A stretch of DNA of 64,000 bases, from NCBI GenBank assembly GCA_009746045.1, contig RPFO01000114.1, forward strand, positions 250,001 through 314,000, written 5' to 3'. Below the pieces are notes generated by a model. That model saw only the letters and a list, made by a program, of their open reading frames with translations. It did no database searches and was not told where the DNA came from. This document shows positions 11,481 through 21,716 of this stretch, piece after piece; the first letter of the stretch is position 1; every line of letters starts with the position of its first letter. This DNA is from Mesostigma viride. Lineage: Eukaryota > Streptophyta > Mesostigmatophyceae > Mesostigmatales > Mesostigmataceae. The position numbers and the translations under genes are program-made.

Positions 11481-12986
11481 CAACAGCAGTAATTGGTGGC
11501 TCAGAGCTACTGCTGGGCATGCTGGAGTTGCCAGATAGAAGTAGTGAGTCCATGCTTAAAGACTCTTCCCCAGGCACGTCTGCCATGGGAGAATAATACT
11601 TCTTAATTCTATGACAGCTCACCCTGTGACGCTTCCCATTGATATTGTGCTTGACCTCCACGGTCTTGCTGTTTTTGGTAAATCCACGGATGGTAACTGG
11701 ACCTAGCCAAGTTCCAACCTTACCAAAGCTGTTTTCCTTGTAATAGAGAACTTGATCACCTTTTTGGAATACTGGCCTGGAATGGGTTTTATCTTTTTCT
11801 GCCAGTTTTGCTGAGGTTTGTGCACGTGCAGTGTTGTACAGTGCTATCACCTCTGGGGGATATACACCTGCCTGCAGGCCTGCTGGGATTACTTCACCCC
11901 ACGTGGCATGCAAGACAGGTCTCATGTTTAGGGTTGTGCACATTTCATGACACCAGAGTGCCCTGTCACAATAGACCCCTGAAGTAGCATCCTTGGAAGG
12001 ATTTTTGGCTAGTAGGGTTTTGACAGATCTGATGGTTCTTTCAATGACCCCCTGACCCTCATGATCTTCCAGCCCAGCAATCTCTATTGCTTCACACCCT
12101 TCCAGGTCAGTCAGACAAGAAAATTGTTGATCAAGCAAAATTCTGTCAACTGGGTAGAATCTGGGTAAAGCAATCATGAGTGCAACACGTAGCTGCCCTG
12201 CAGACATGCCAGGTAGGGGTTCCATTACTGTGAACCTGGACCATGAGTCTTTTAGGATCAGGTAGGGTTGGACATCTTTGTTGATGTGCATCACATCCCC
12301 CACTATCATGCCCCTATTGGTGGAAGGAGTTGCAGTATGCCATTTTTGAGGTTTGGGGCTATTGAACTGACATTCTTGACAGTGTTGTCTAGCCAGTTTT
12401 ACTGCATTCCTGAGTTGTTTTCCCATGCTACTACCCCCCAGCCGTCTGGCCAGTTCCTCAGCCACTGTTTCATGACCCATGGCTAGGTGCAGCTGATGAG
12501 CAAGCTCCTTGATATCTATGGAGTTGTCAACAGTAGGGGTTAGTGCTTTTATGTAAGGTTCCAGAACAGGGTGTTGGGAGGACAGTAAGGTTGCTGCCTC
12601 AAAATCAATTATGCCCTGGTTGCCATCCCCAATGGTAATGAGATCATCATCCTCAGAGTACATAAGGTGAGTGAACTCACATTGATTTGGGTAGCGAGGC
12701 CTGTTGCAACGGCTGCCTGGAGGCCCCAGGGGATGACGTGCGTGCCAGCAGCCCGGGCAGAGATCCACCCCGTTGGCCAGGGAGTCGTTGTTGGGGCAGT
12801 TGTGCCGTGCGTGCCCTCGTTGGAAGCACCTCAGGCACCTTATGGACCCCCCAGGGTTGCCAGGCTGGTTGTTGTTGTTGTTGTTGTTGTTTCCCTGCTG
12901 GGACCGGTTCTGGCCCTGCTGGGACCTGTTGTTGTTGTTGTTTTGGCCCTGTTGGGACCTGTTGTTATTGTTGCCCTGCTGGGACC

Positions 12987-13017
<31 letters not shown>

Positions 13018-13116
13018 GGGGTTGCCATGCAGGGGCACACGGTGCCACGTGTTGCCACGCCCCTGAGAGCCACTGCCCCCTTGGTGGGAGGACTTGTGGG
13101 TCTTGGGTGCCCCCCC
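11404..13116 (-). CDS. Retrotransposon CCHC/integrase protein (frame 3)
   Basis: The frame is -1 relative to gag and open from at least 13116 to the stop at 11404-11406. It has no ATG near its head, so ribosomal frameshifting from gag is likely. It starts with a Gln/Ser/Asn-rich low-complexity region encoded by AAC repeats. A CCHC knuckle (CLRCFQRGHARHNC) follows, then an HHCC zinc domain (HLAMGH...HCQEC). The catalytic core has likely DDE residues in VGDVMHINKD, ILLDQQFS and GQGVIERTI. A C-terminal segment with VLYYKENSFGKVGTWLGP resembles the chromo/GPY-like or SH3-like tail of retroviral-type integrases. The integrase lies upstream of the protease-like domain. Confidence 0.85.
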
Positions 13117-14447
13117 TGGCTGGCCTGCCCCTTGCGTTTGTGGCCTTGGACACCCTGGACCTTGGGGTCCTGGGCCTGGTTGTTGCCAGTACCCAGGGGG
13201 TCCACTGCCTCCTCGATATAGAGCATGGCAGCTCTGAAGTTGTCCCAGAGGGACTTGAGGCCTGTAAGCAGGGTAGCCAGGACAGAAGGTTGCAAATTAG
13301 CTTTTGTTAGCCAGGTGTGGATGAGATACCTTGGTTGGAGCTTGAGAAGCTCAAGGTCTTTCTCAATCATTACCCTGTATGTTTTTGCATCCCCAGAGAG
13401 GTTATTCTTGTTCACCTTATATGCAGCAAGCCAGTTGAAACGTTCTACTGCTTCCATGTGGTTATTGGTAAGCACTAGCTGTTTCAGATCAGTGATAAAG
13501 GTAGGCCACTGTTCAATGGCTGCTTCAGGTGTCAGGGTACGTTCCTGATAGGTTTGAATCAATGCTCTGATTGCAGGAGATGATTGATGGAATGTGGAGG
13601 AGGCCCTGAGAGCCTTAAACTGATGTCTAAGGTTAAGACCTTCCATCCCATACTCCAAAGCAAAAACAAATTGCTTAGCTTGTTCAACAGTGTGACCCTC
13701 AGGCAAGCCAGCAATATTGATTTTGGATTCCTTTTTATGAGGGTTAAACACACCTGTGAGAGGGGGGTTGGCCCTCAAGAAGCTGTCGGTTGCTTGTTGC
13801 AGGCGGGTGGGGTCCAGGTTGATGGTCCCCCGCTCATACCGCGACATCAGGGCGCGCAGGCCCTCGACAGTTTGCAGCTGGTTAGCTGTTAACTGCTGAT
13901 CTTGCAACGAGGCCAGCTGGGCCTGGAGAATGGCGAGCTGTTCCAGGACATCCCCGCTCCTTGGGGGGGCCTCAGCAGGCCTGTTGGGTGCCTGTGGCAC
14001 CTCTGCACCTCCCCCCAGGGCCTCCTGGGGTCCTGGCCACCCCCCCTGGTTTGGGAGGGGGCCCCAACCCACAGGGCGAACCTGGGGTGGTGGGGGAGGG
14101 GGAGGGGGGGTCATGGTGGCCCTGGGGGAGCCCGGGGGTGTCCGGGTAACCCCACTGGGTCCAGCCCCATCGGTGGAGGGGCGGGCAGGGGTGTCTGCCT
14201 CTGCTCTCCTCCTGGCCTCCTCCCGCATGAGACGCTTCATCTCCTTGCGTACCTCATGCTCCCGGAGGGCTGCCTGAAAGGCAGCCTCATCCTCGGGTAT
14301 GTCAGGGAGTGGTCTCCCATGATCATAGCAGGCCGGACTGGACAGTCCGCCTCTTTGCCCTTCCTCGCACCCAGGGCCAGCAGTCCCTCCTTGTACTGCA
14401 GGGGTTGGGGGGGAGAGGGTTTCTTGCTGGTGGTTTCCAGCGGGGGG
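12840..14447 (-). CDS. Retrotransposon gag/capsid-like protein (frame 2)
   Basis: An ATG at 14240 overlaps the previous stop as ATGA. Upstream of that ATG the frame remains open and coding-like (acidic and basic residues with heptad spacing) to at least 14447, so frameshifting into it is as likely as re-initiation. A Pro-rich segment is followed by an alpha-helical capsid-like region (LEYGMEGLNLRHQFKALR, WLAAYKVNKNNLSGDAKTYR) and a Thr/Ser low-complexity tail read from the same AAC repeats that give poly-Asn in the next frame. No zinc knuckle is in this frame; it lies in frame 3. The stop is at 12840. Confidence 0.8.
13110..13116 (-). promoter_or_regulatory. Candidate -1 frameshift site G GGG GGG (gag to integrase)
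   Basis: A run of seven G on the minus strand is read in gag as CA[G GGG GGG]. This is the correct phase for simultaneous -1 slippage. The -1 frame is open from this point into the integrase frame. A wrong homopolymer length in the assembly would give the same picture. Confidence 0.5.
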
Positions 14448-15469
14448 GCTTCTTCAGCTACCACCCCATGTTTGGCCAAGATGGCCTCCGTGACCCTGGC
14501 TTGGGTGATGGAGGACATGGTTTTAAAGTGTGCTGACCGAGCAAGCTCGGCCAGGTCTTGACTGTCCGCATAGTCCATGGGATAGTCAGCATTTTTTAAG
14601 AGGTCACGTAACCGCTGGGTGGCCTCGCGGTACGCGTCCGCCATCGCCTGGTGGGTAGCCAGGCGACGGGCGGCTTCCTCTTCATATTCTTGCCGCTTAG
14701 CGGCGAGCCGAAAAGCCGCCTCTCGGCGGACCTCTCGGTCCCGCTGCCGCGCTCGGCGTTCTTCATTTGCCACCAGCGCGGCCTGCTCGACCGCCAGGAG
14801 CGCTGGGGTAAGATTGATCTCAGTCTCCCCATCGGGGAGACTGGCAGTGTCGGATACCTCATCGTCGGACATTGGTTGTCCGGCGATGGGTTCCACAGGT
14901 TTTCGCACCACCCGTGCGAGTTTAATACTCTCCATGTCCTTCTTCTTGCGAAGAAGGGACGCAGAGGGTCGCCCAAACGTTAGCTCAATGTGGTTATGTC
15001 CCTGGGCGAAAGGGACATTAAGGTTTGATGTGGCGGGACGAAAGGTAATCGTCCCGTCCGGTGCCACCGAGGCCGTCTGACGGGGCATACGCTCCCGAAG
15101 AGATGGCAACGTGGGGCCGGACTGTGGAGCCTCAGTGGGGTTTACCACCGAGGTCTCCGCAGCCATGGCCGCGCCAGCCGTGGTTGCGGCTGGGGCGGCC
15201 GCCGGAGTCGAGGGTAAGCCGGTCTCCCCGGGGGGAGCCGTCTCGGCCTCCGGCCTCGCAGGGGAGGGGGGTAGGTCGGTCGGCTTTGCAGCCGCCGTCC
15301 CCTCGTCCTGGCAACCATTGTGAGTCTTTTTGTTCTTTTTCTTTTTCTTGGAAATGGCCGCATCGCCAGCCGGCTTCTTGTTGTTGTCTCTGGGCATCCG
15401 CCGATCCTGCCCATCATCATCCTCGTTGTAGGTAAGCTTCTTAGCGACATTCTTGTTCGTGATAGCCAT
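14237..15469 (-). CDS. Retrotransposon first ORF (frame 1), unknown protein
   Basis: 410 residues from an ATG in good context (ACCATGG), only 18 nt after the 5' LTR, ending in TGA at 14239-14237. The N-terminus is rich in Lys/Asn (a KKKKKNKK run), the middle is Pro/Ala/Thr-rich, and residues ~230-310 form a charged, coiled-coil-like stretch with many Arg, Glu and Ala. I recognise no enzyme motif. It is probably the N-terminal part of gag, given that the next frame continues in coding-like sequence. The C-terminal ~70 residues downstream of the C7 tract look less protein-like than the -1 frame over the same bases. Confidence 0.75.
   Translation of the reverse strand: MAITNKNVAKKLTYNEDDDGQDRRMPRDNNKKPAGDAAISKKKKKNKKTHNGCQDEGTAAAKPTDLPPSPARPEAETAPPGETGLPSTPAAAPAATTAGAAMAAETSVVNPTEAPQSGPTLPSLRERMPRQTASVAPDGTITFRPATSNLNVPFAQGHNHIELTFGRPSASLLRKKKDMESIKLARVVRKPVEPIAGQPMSDDEVSDTASLPDGETEINLTPALLAVEQAALVANEERRARQRDREVRREAAFRLAAKRQEYEEEAARRLATHQAMADAYREATQRLRDLLKNADYPMDYADSQDLAELARSAHFKTMSSITQARVTEAILAKHGVVAEEAPPLETTSKKPSPPQPLQYKEGLLALGARKGKEADCPVRPAMIMGDHSLTYPRMRLPFRQPSGSMRYARR
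14441..14447 (-). promoter_or_regulatory. Candidate -1 frameshift site C CCC CCG (frame 1 to 2)
   Basis: On the minus strand frame 1 reads GC[C CCC CCG]. This is the proper phase for -1 slippage. The -1 frame is then open, without a stop, through the ATG of the gag frame. A one-base homopolymer error is an equal alternative. Confidence 0.45.
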
Positions 15470-15487
15470 GGTAGCAAATAAAATTCA

Positions 15488-15959
15488 AGTTAGAATGCGG
15501 TGGGATATATTGCTTGAGAACACTGAAGCTGTGAGCAATGAATTGCTTGGTTCATTAGAAAATAGGTTTACCCTTTATCAACGTTCCTCTCACCGGCTGC
15601 GCCGCCAGTGACCGTTGGGTGCAGACCGTTGGCCCGAGGCCGCACGATGACAGGTAGCTGCCTAGTCACTGCATCGTGCGATCACAAATCAATGCACGCT
15701 GCAGTACGGTCCCTATCTAGGATACTCTAGTACCGTCCAATGACAGGACACTACGTATACTGGGTACTGACATCTGTCACGTACCTCAGTACCCAAAGTA
15801 CCTATCTAGGGAAACGTATGCGACTCGACTAGCATCCCTATCTGCATAGCCCACGTGGTATTTATATTCACATACCAACGTGGGTTTACAAGGCTTATTC
15901 ATACGTTGTATTCACAATGCCTTTGAGACTTAGTCTACAGCAAAGCATGGAGACTAACT
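15488..15959 (-). repeat. 5' LTR of Copia-like retrotransposon
   Basis: 472 bp, nearly identical to the left LTR (two differences). On the minus strand it starts AGTTAGTCTCC and ends CATTCTAACT. The internal hairpin arms lie at 15641-15649 and 15672-15680. The termini are not TG...CA. Confidence 0.9.
15851..15866 (-). promoter_or_regulatory. LTR promoter: TATA box beside CCACGTGG
   Basis: On the minus strand TATAAATA (15859-15866) is immediately followed by the palindromic G-box-like CCACGTGG (15851-15858). It sits about 95 bp inside the 5' LTR, a plausible core promoter. The call rests on sequence motif only. Confidence 0.45.
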
Positions 15960-16760
15960 CCACCCACTGACCCACCCACACATGCATTTTCTCAGCCAGC
16001 ACCCCGACACCTACCTCACCCCAAACCTGCACAGCCCTTCACCCGCGATAGGTGAGTCGGTCCCAACCATAAACCCATCCACGCATCCATATCTGTGCGC
16101 CCACCCGTCCATCTACCCGTCCCTTCGCCCACCCACCCACATCTAGTCATCTACACATCCACCAGCCACCAACCACCAATGGCCCACCCACCAACCCACC
16201 CACACACACACATCCCTATAACCAACCAACCACCAACCCACCACCCTCAAAACCGTGCAGTTGGTTCACTCATGCATCCAACAAAACACCCACTTCAAAG
16301 TCCCCAAAGCCTATCATCACCCAGCCACCTGGCCATCTGCCAATAACCGACCGCCCTTGCACTCATCCACCATGACCAGCCAGCCACCCACCCACCCTCT
16401 CCAACTGCCTGTGCTCCCACCTACGCAGCCAGCCATTTACCAAGGCATCCACCTATAAGCCAGCCACCTGCCATTGAACCCACCCACGCCTAGGCATCCC
16501 TTGAAGCATCTATAGCCCAAGCCTCCCACCCAAGGCTCTCTGGGCAATCAAACAACCAAACAACCAATCACCCAGCTACACAACCACCTAACCACCTAAC
16601 CACTCAACAACACAATCACTGAACCAACTAACTACCCAACACCCACACCATGCAGCCAGGCATGTGCCCGCCTCGCATGCCCTGAGTCACCATTGCAACA
16701 CCCCATACACATGTACACGCCCCGCTCACCTAGCCAGCCACACACCCAGCCAGTCTCCTG
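15960..16760. repeat. CCACC-rich degenerate satellite, right part
   Basis: Continuation of the array at 7860-8307. CCACCCA, CCAGCCA and CCAACCA words dominate. The first five bases (CCACC, 15960-15964) are the target-site duplication of the LTR element. Confidence 0.75.
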
Positions 16761-17252
16761 CTCAACTCACGCATGAAGGCAACATCAGCCATGCATGGCC
16801 TCACCTTGCACCACTGGCATTGCCTGGGTAATTTGCATGAGACAGCTTCCATCTCATTGTCAGCAACTGAAAAGGCTCTTTCTTCACAGTAATGAATAAG
16901 CAACAACGTTGGAAACGCTCTCCCACTCCTCTTTCAAACAGTCTTTAAATCAGAAAGACAAAGGCAAATATCTGGACAAGGTGGCAATAACCACTGCACC
17001 ATGCTCTTGAGAAAGTATTAACAATCCAGCTTTCTACCCTTTCAGAAGCTGCCTTGCGTTAGCAACGATTCTGGGCCCTCTGGCTCGCTCACCTCGCTTA
17101 ATCTGCGCTTCTTTATGGCAGCCGGGATATGCGAAGCTTGAGCCGAGCGTGTCGTGGCGAGGTCGTACGTCTGCCCGACTCATCACATCTCGCAACCGCA
17201 CTGCCGACTAATAAAAACGATGCCCCCCTTTGCCTTTTGTATCTGGCGTCAA
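16761..17252. other. Unique flank, LINE target site
   Basis: No gene is seen. The last 12 bases, ATCTGGCGTCAA (17241-17252), are repeated at 20844-20855 and mark the LINE insertion point. Confidence 0.6.
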
Positions 17253-18330
17253 GGTCCTGGGCGTCCTCAGACTGCACGCATTTCTTATGCGTGCAGACGC
17301 AGACTCATTCTACCTGGCCACCCGAGCCAACCGTCGGCGTCGCCTCGACGCGTTGGCAGGAAGAATCGAAACGGTGATTGAAAGCATCAGTCCCCAACCC
17401 GCCCCCCCTACCCCACCACCTCCATCCCCACCCCCATCACCACCCTGCTCCATCTCCGCCCCCACCCCCGCCTGCACCCCCCTTTTCGGTCAACGCGCGC
17501 CCTTGGTCATCGCCACCTTCAACGCCCGCACGCTCCAGCCCGACGCTGACCGCTGTCACTGCCTGCGCAGTGACGACTGTCAGTGCCATCGAGTCTCCAA
17601 TCTTATTGGTTTTTGCATCGACAATAATATCGCCATCCTGGGAATCCAAGAACACAGGCGCACTGCATCGGCCCGCGGATCAACTGCCCTTGTTGCTGAC
17701 GACATCGACGGCTGGCGGTTCTACTACGGAGGCGGCGACGGCACCGGGAACGGGGGCGTCGGTCTCCTCTGCTCCCCACTCGCCGTACGCCACATGGGCG
17801 AACCCCAGCTGGTCAACGCTCGCCTCCTCGTGGCCACTTTTCATTCGATGGAGGGCCACTCGACCTACGCCCTGACGGTGGGCGTTGGTTACGCACCCCA
17901 CTCCGGCCACCCAGAACAAGACCGCAAGGACTTCTTTGCAGCGCTGGAGAACCTGGCGAACGGCATCCCTGGTCGCAACTACCTCGCTCTGCTGCTGGAC
18001 GCCAACGCCACGCTACCACCGGGTACTGGCGGATGTCAGCACGCCCCCAACGGTACGGTCTCCAATGCCAACACTGAACTTTTTGCTGATTTGCTTACGA
18101 CATGCGATTTGGTCACTGCCAACACTCGCTTTCCACATAGTCCAGATGCTTTGGTCACACACACCTCGCCAACTGGCACTGAACGCTGCATTGACTATGT
18201 TGTAATGCGCAAGCGTCATCAAGGATCTGTACTAGCTGCTCGCTCGCATGTGATCCCCCTGGTGCGCTCCGATCATCGCATCGATCGTCACCGGCGGCCC
18301 GCATCCGCCTGCGATTCCCCTCGCCCTTTC
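17253..18330 (+). pseudogene. LINE A apurinic-type endonuclease domain
   Basis: One frame reads through the exonuclease-endonuclease-phosphatase fold. It contains FNARTL near 17510, the metal-binding Glu in IQEHRR (17644-17661), a YAPHSG segment near 17890, LLLDANA (about 17992-18009), CIDYVV near 18187 and the catalytic SDH (18268-18276). In the family this enzyme nicks target DNA to prime reverse transcription. A Pro-rich stretch precedes it. The frame is lost just after SDH, where coding similarity moves to another frame, so the full protein cannot be made from this copy. Confidence 0.8.
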
Positions 18331-18338
18331 GTAAGCAC

Positions 18339-20538
18339 GTGGCACCACCTGATTTGCGCACACTTCAGTTGCTCGAGAAATCTGACGACGCTCTGGAGGA
18401 CTTCCCTGAAAAACGCGCCCACAAGCGCGCCGCAGAGGCGTTCGTCGACGCGTTGGACATCCCGGCCAGCCACGCCCAGCTGTTCGCTGCCGGCCCGGCA
18501 TCGGCCCTTCGGCACCTCGCTGACAAGCTGCCCGCGGCCGGGGCCCTACTGCCCCCCCGCCGCCCGCCCCGCTTCACCAGCCTGCACCGGCTCCCCGCCG
18601 TCATCCAGGCCCGGCAAGCCCTGCGCAACAACAGCGACCCCGCCCGCTACGCCCGCCTCAAAGCCGATTACCACTCGGCCATCCGGCAGGCGACCAAGGA
18701 GCAGGAGGACCTTCATGTCCGCGAGTACTTCGCCCACCTCAAGGACCAGCACGGCAAGTACGCCTGGACCCGCCTGCGTCACGCCCAACGGCCCGCCGGC
18801 GGCGCGCAGCCGGCGCCGCGGACGCTCTCTGGCTCACCGCAGCAGCAGCTCGACCAGTGGTATTCCTCCCAGTCCCGGCTGCTCGGCGCCCCCCCGCCGC
18901 CTCCGCCGCTTGGCCCTCTGGCGGCCGCACGCCTGGCAGTAGCACCTGCGGACGTCCCTGCGCCGCCCACGCCGCCCGCCGCTGAGCAGGACTACACGTA
19001 TACCCAGCCCTGACGGAACCCCTGGCCGACCCCAACGAGCTCCCGCCGTTCACCGAGCTCGAGCTGAGCACCGCCGCCAAGCAACTCCGCTTCTATGCCG
19101 CCGTTGGACCTGACCAGCTCCCAGCCCCGGTGATTAAGCTGACGGCGCTCACGGGGTTCCTGCTTGACGTCTGCAACCGGATCCTGCTTGCCGACGCGCC
19201 GCCGATTCCTGAGTGGCAGCACAGCTACCGTATTATGCTGTACAAAAACAAAGGTTCCCCTGACGACCCCGCCAACTACAGAGGAGTCTGCATCCAGAGC
19301 GCCGCACTCAAGTTGTTCATGCCCATGATCCTCAACCGCCTTCCTTCTGCTCTCGACTGTCACCTTGGGGAAAGTCAAATGGGCTTCAGTCCTGGGCACT
19401 GCACCGTCATGGCCATCTTCGTCGCGCGTCGCCTCTTCGAGGAAATCGCTCTCCTGCATGCAACCTGGTGAGTTTCCCGCAATCTTGATCTTCGTCGACT
19501 TCATCAAGGCTTTTGATTCTGTCCTCTGGGACGCTCTATGGGCTGTACTTGCTCGCGCTCGCGTCCCCACTCCCCTGATTACCGTCATCCGCACGCTGTA
19601 TGCATGAGGGGTCGACCACTTCGGTGCGCACTCAACACGGCATTACCCCACCATGCCCACTGCAGACCGGCGTCTGGCAGGGTTGCGTCCTGTCGCCGTA
19701 CCTGTTTATTATTGTAGTGGATTATGTTATTATGCGCCAGGCACGTGCTCGCTTTGCTAGCATTGCAGGCCGTGCCCCTGGCCTAGCGATCACGAACGAG
19801 CTTGGGGAAGGGGGGCCGACTAACAAGCAGAATTTACTAGCTGACCTCATTTATGCCGACGACATCACGCTCATCGAGAAGCCGGAGTCTGCCCAACTTT
19901 GGCTGGACTGCCTGGCGCTCGAGGCTCGGGCGGTTGGTCTAGAAATCAGCCCCAAAACGGAGGCCCTGGCCCTCGGCATGGCAGGGCCCCCACCCACACT
20001 CCGCCTCTTAGACGATGCGGAGGTCAACTACCCTCCTTCAGGCCGCTTCAAGCTGCTCGGCAGTTGGCTTCCCGACTGCGAGGACGACATGACGACACGG
20101 ATCGGCATGGCGTGGGCGCACCTCCATGACCACCGCCGCTGGTGGAGCAACCCCGCCCTACCCCGGATCGTCAAGCGTGACCTCTTCAAGGTCGTCATTC
20201 TGACGATCCTGACCTACGGCGCCGAGACGTGGGCACTGACGCAGGAGCTGGAGCAACGACTCGACGGCGCCGTCACCAAGATGCTGCGCCAGGCCCTTAA
20301 CATCCCCTTTGGTTTGCACATTAGTAATGAGGATTTGTACGCTGATTTGCCCTATGTTTCCCACATTATTAGGCACAGGCGCCTGGGCCTAGCCGGGCAC
20401 CTGGCCCGCACAGATCAGGTAGATACATCAGATAGACTAGCTGGCACCAAGCCCGCCCAGCCTGGGCGATATGTCCTCACCTGGCGTGGCGGCCCCCGGC
20501 CGCGCGCGGCAGGGCCGCCACCCGTGGACTTTTCGTGA
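18339..20538 (+). pseudogene. LINE A linker and reverse transcriptase, frameshifted
   Basis: Coding similarity continues in four successive frame blocks: 18339-19013, about 19014-19471, about 19365-19607 and 19600-20538. RT motifs are visible: NYRGVCIQSAALKLF near 19280, GFSPGHCT near 19385, FVDFIKAFDS (19491-19520), GVWQGCVLSPYLF near 19670 and YADD (19852-19863). The C-terminal TYGAETWAL...RRLGLAGHLAR segment is shared with LINE families C and D. At least three frameshifts make it non-functional as assembled. Confidence 0.85.
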
Positions 20539-20774
20539 TAGACTCGGCATGGACATGTGCTACACTAGACGTGACGGGCTCACCCCCGGGCAGCCTCCTG
20601 GTTTGTCTGTAATATGGAGGCAGATGGTGCGCAAGGATAGATGGCAAGTAGTGATGAAGGAGACCACCCCCAAGCCTGTGGGGGCTCCGCGTGTGACCAA
20701 GTATGGCATTCATAGCGATTCGGGCCGCGGTGCCCACACCCCTGTAACTAGGACCTAGATAGCTTATACCATCC

Positions 20775-20843
20775 ATTCCATCCCATGTTCCCCTCCCACT
20801 GAGGACTTATGCTCACGTGACGCAGTCACGTGTCTATTAATTA
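20775..20843 (+). repeat. Class I 3' hairpin and TTAA-type tail of LINE A
   Basis: CACGTGACGCAGTCACGTG (8-bp arms, 3-nt loop) is followed by TCTATTAATTA. The same terminus occurs at 6158, 30419, 43183, 48973 (degenerate), 61062 (minus) and 63962 (minus). Confidence 0.8.
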
Positions 20844-21544
20844 ATCTGGCGTCAAAAGAACGATGAACTCGCTTGGAAAACACTGTCGCAAACAGCTTCC
20901 AACAGGCATTATGAGCAATTTTCGCAGCTTTCACCGCACTTACTGCACATCCGGAAGACCATTAGCGGCCTTAGCGCGGAACCTTGGGCACGCCATATCC
21001 TCTGGCGGCTTACTGCCGCAGGCTGGCAGTATAGGAAGGTCGGGCATAGCCTAAAGAGCTGATTATCTGACGACAAAGATATGCATTGCATGAAGCAAGA
21101 AACAGACGGATTACGCACCCCCATATTTATTCACGTCAATGCCGGACAATTAAAAGCGAAACTCAAAAAACGAAAACACTAACGTTTTCGGGAATATTAT
21201 AACGAACAAGCTGAGCTATCGTGCCGGGATTTTCGTATCCTCATGTGACCAAGACTTTGAGACACGTTCCACCGAGAAATCCGGTTTTCGCGAAAACCTG
21301 GTCCGCTGTGAAAAAAACTTTTTGTCCCGTTCAATGCCCGCGTCGCAATCACAGCGTATATAAGTCCAAAATTATTCCATGGATTATTAACCGTGACGTA
21401 AGCTTCGCTTTGACACCTCGAGCGGCTGCAATGACGCAAGTTTCAGAACGCTAGCTCATGCTCGACCGCCATGGGTGTTTTCGTCGTTTTCACCTCTCGC
21501 GTGGCGGGAAAAATCTAGATCTCGGACGAATTCCGGACAATAAT
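20844..21544. other. Unique non-coding flank
   Basis: Nothing gene-like is recognised beyond the LINE target duplication at 20844-20855. Confidence 0.5.
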
Positions 21545-21716
21545 TTATGTAAAAATTTGGCGGGGCTCGCGGTGTTGTGGCCGGAGCTGGAGGTAGGTCG
21601 GCCATAGCTCCCGTCGCCGTTGTTGCTGCGCCAGGGTCAAGTCGTCGTCAAGGGTGAAGAGAGTCTTTTCGAGCCGCTTGCGGCGTCGGAGAAAAGAAAT
21701 CTTGTCCGCCGGGTTC
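21545..21716 (-). pseudogene. LINE ORF1-like C-terminal module, copy 2
   Basis: The minus strand reads DKISFLRRRKRLEKTLFT, LDDDLTLAQQQRRRELWP, and TYLQL. It abuts a fragment of the family D 3' region at 21717. Confidence 0.6.

Larger units (their letters stand above)
8308..15959 (-). mobile_element. Copia-like LTR retrotransposon, 7.65 kb, young
   Basis: Two ~99.6% identical LTRs enclose four minus-strand frames. In order they encode a basic, coiled-coil-rich protein, a capsid-like gag, a CCHC knuckle plus integrase, and a protease-like plus reverse transcriptase plus RNase H polyprotein. The C-terminal RNase H placement and the WTHVDDEDNPADALTK motif fit Ty1/Copia elements. Integrase precedes the protease-like domain, which differs from the standard Copia order (gag-PR-INT-RT-RH). 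Near-identical LTRs imply recent insertion. A CCACC duplication flanks it. No obvious TGG-type primer-binding site follows the 5' LTR: only 18 nt separate the LTR from the first ATG. No classical polypurine tract abuts the 3' LTR. Confidence 0.9.
17253..20843 (+). mobile_element. LINE family A: endonuclease/RT retrotransposon, 5'-truncated
   Basis: A 3.6-kb insertion bounded by the perfect 12-bp duplication ATCTGGCGTCAA (17241-17252 and 20844-20855). It codes for an APE-type endonuclease and a reverse transcriptase, interrupted by frameshifts, and ends with the hairpin CACGTGACGCAGTCACGTG, then TCTATTAATTA in place of poly(A). No ORF1 is present, consistent with 5' truncation. 3' fragments of the same family lie at 30382-30531, 42914-43231, about 61040-61275 (minus) and 63950-63983 (minus). 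Confidence 0.85.

Noticed and set aside
12889-12895. GGGAAAC slippery heptamer near the end of gag
   Set aside because: In gag it is read AGG GAA AC, the wrong phase for -1 slippage. It is in phase only in the frame already shifted.
8308-15962. LTR boundaries extended by three bases so that the minus strand begins TGG
   Set aside because: The other end then does not finish in CA and no 5-bp duplication remains. The AGTTAG/CTAACT boundary gives both a duplication and inverted termini.
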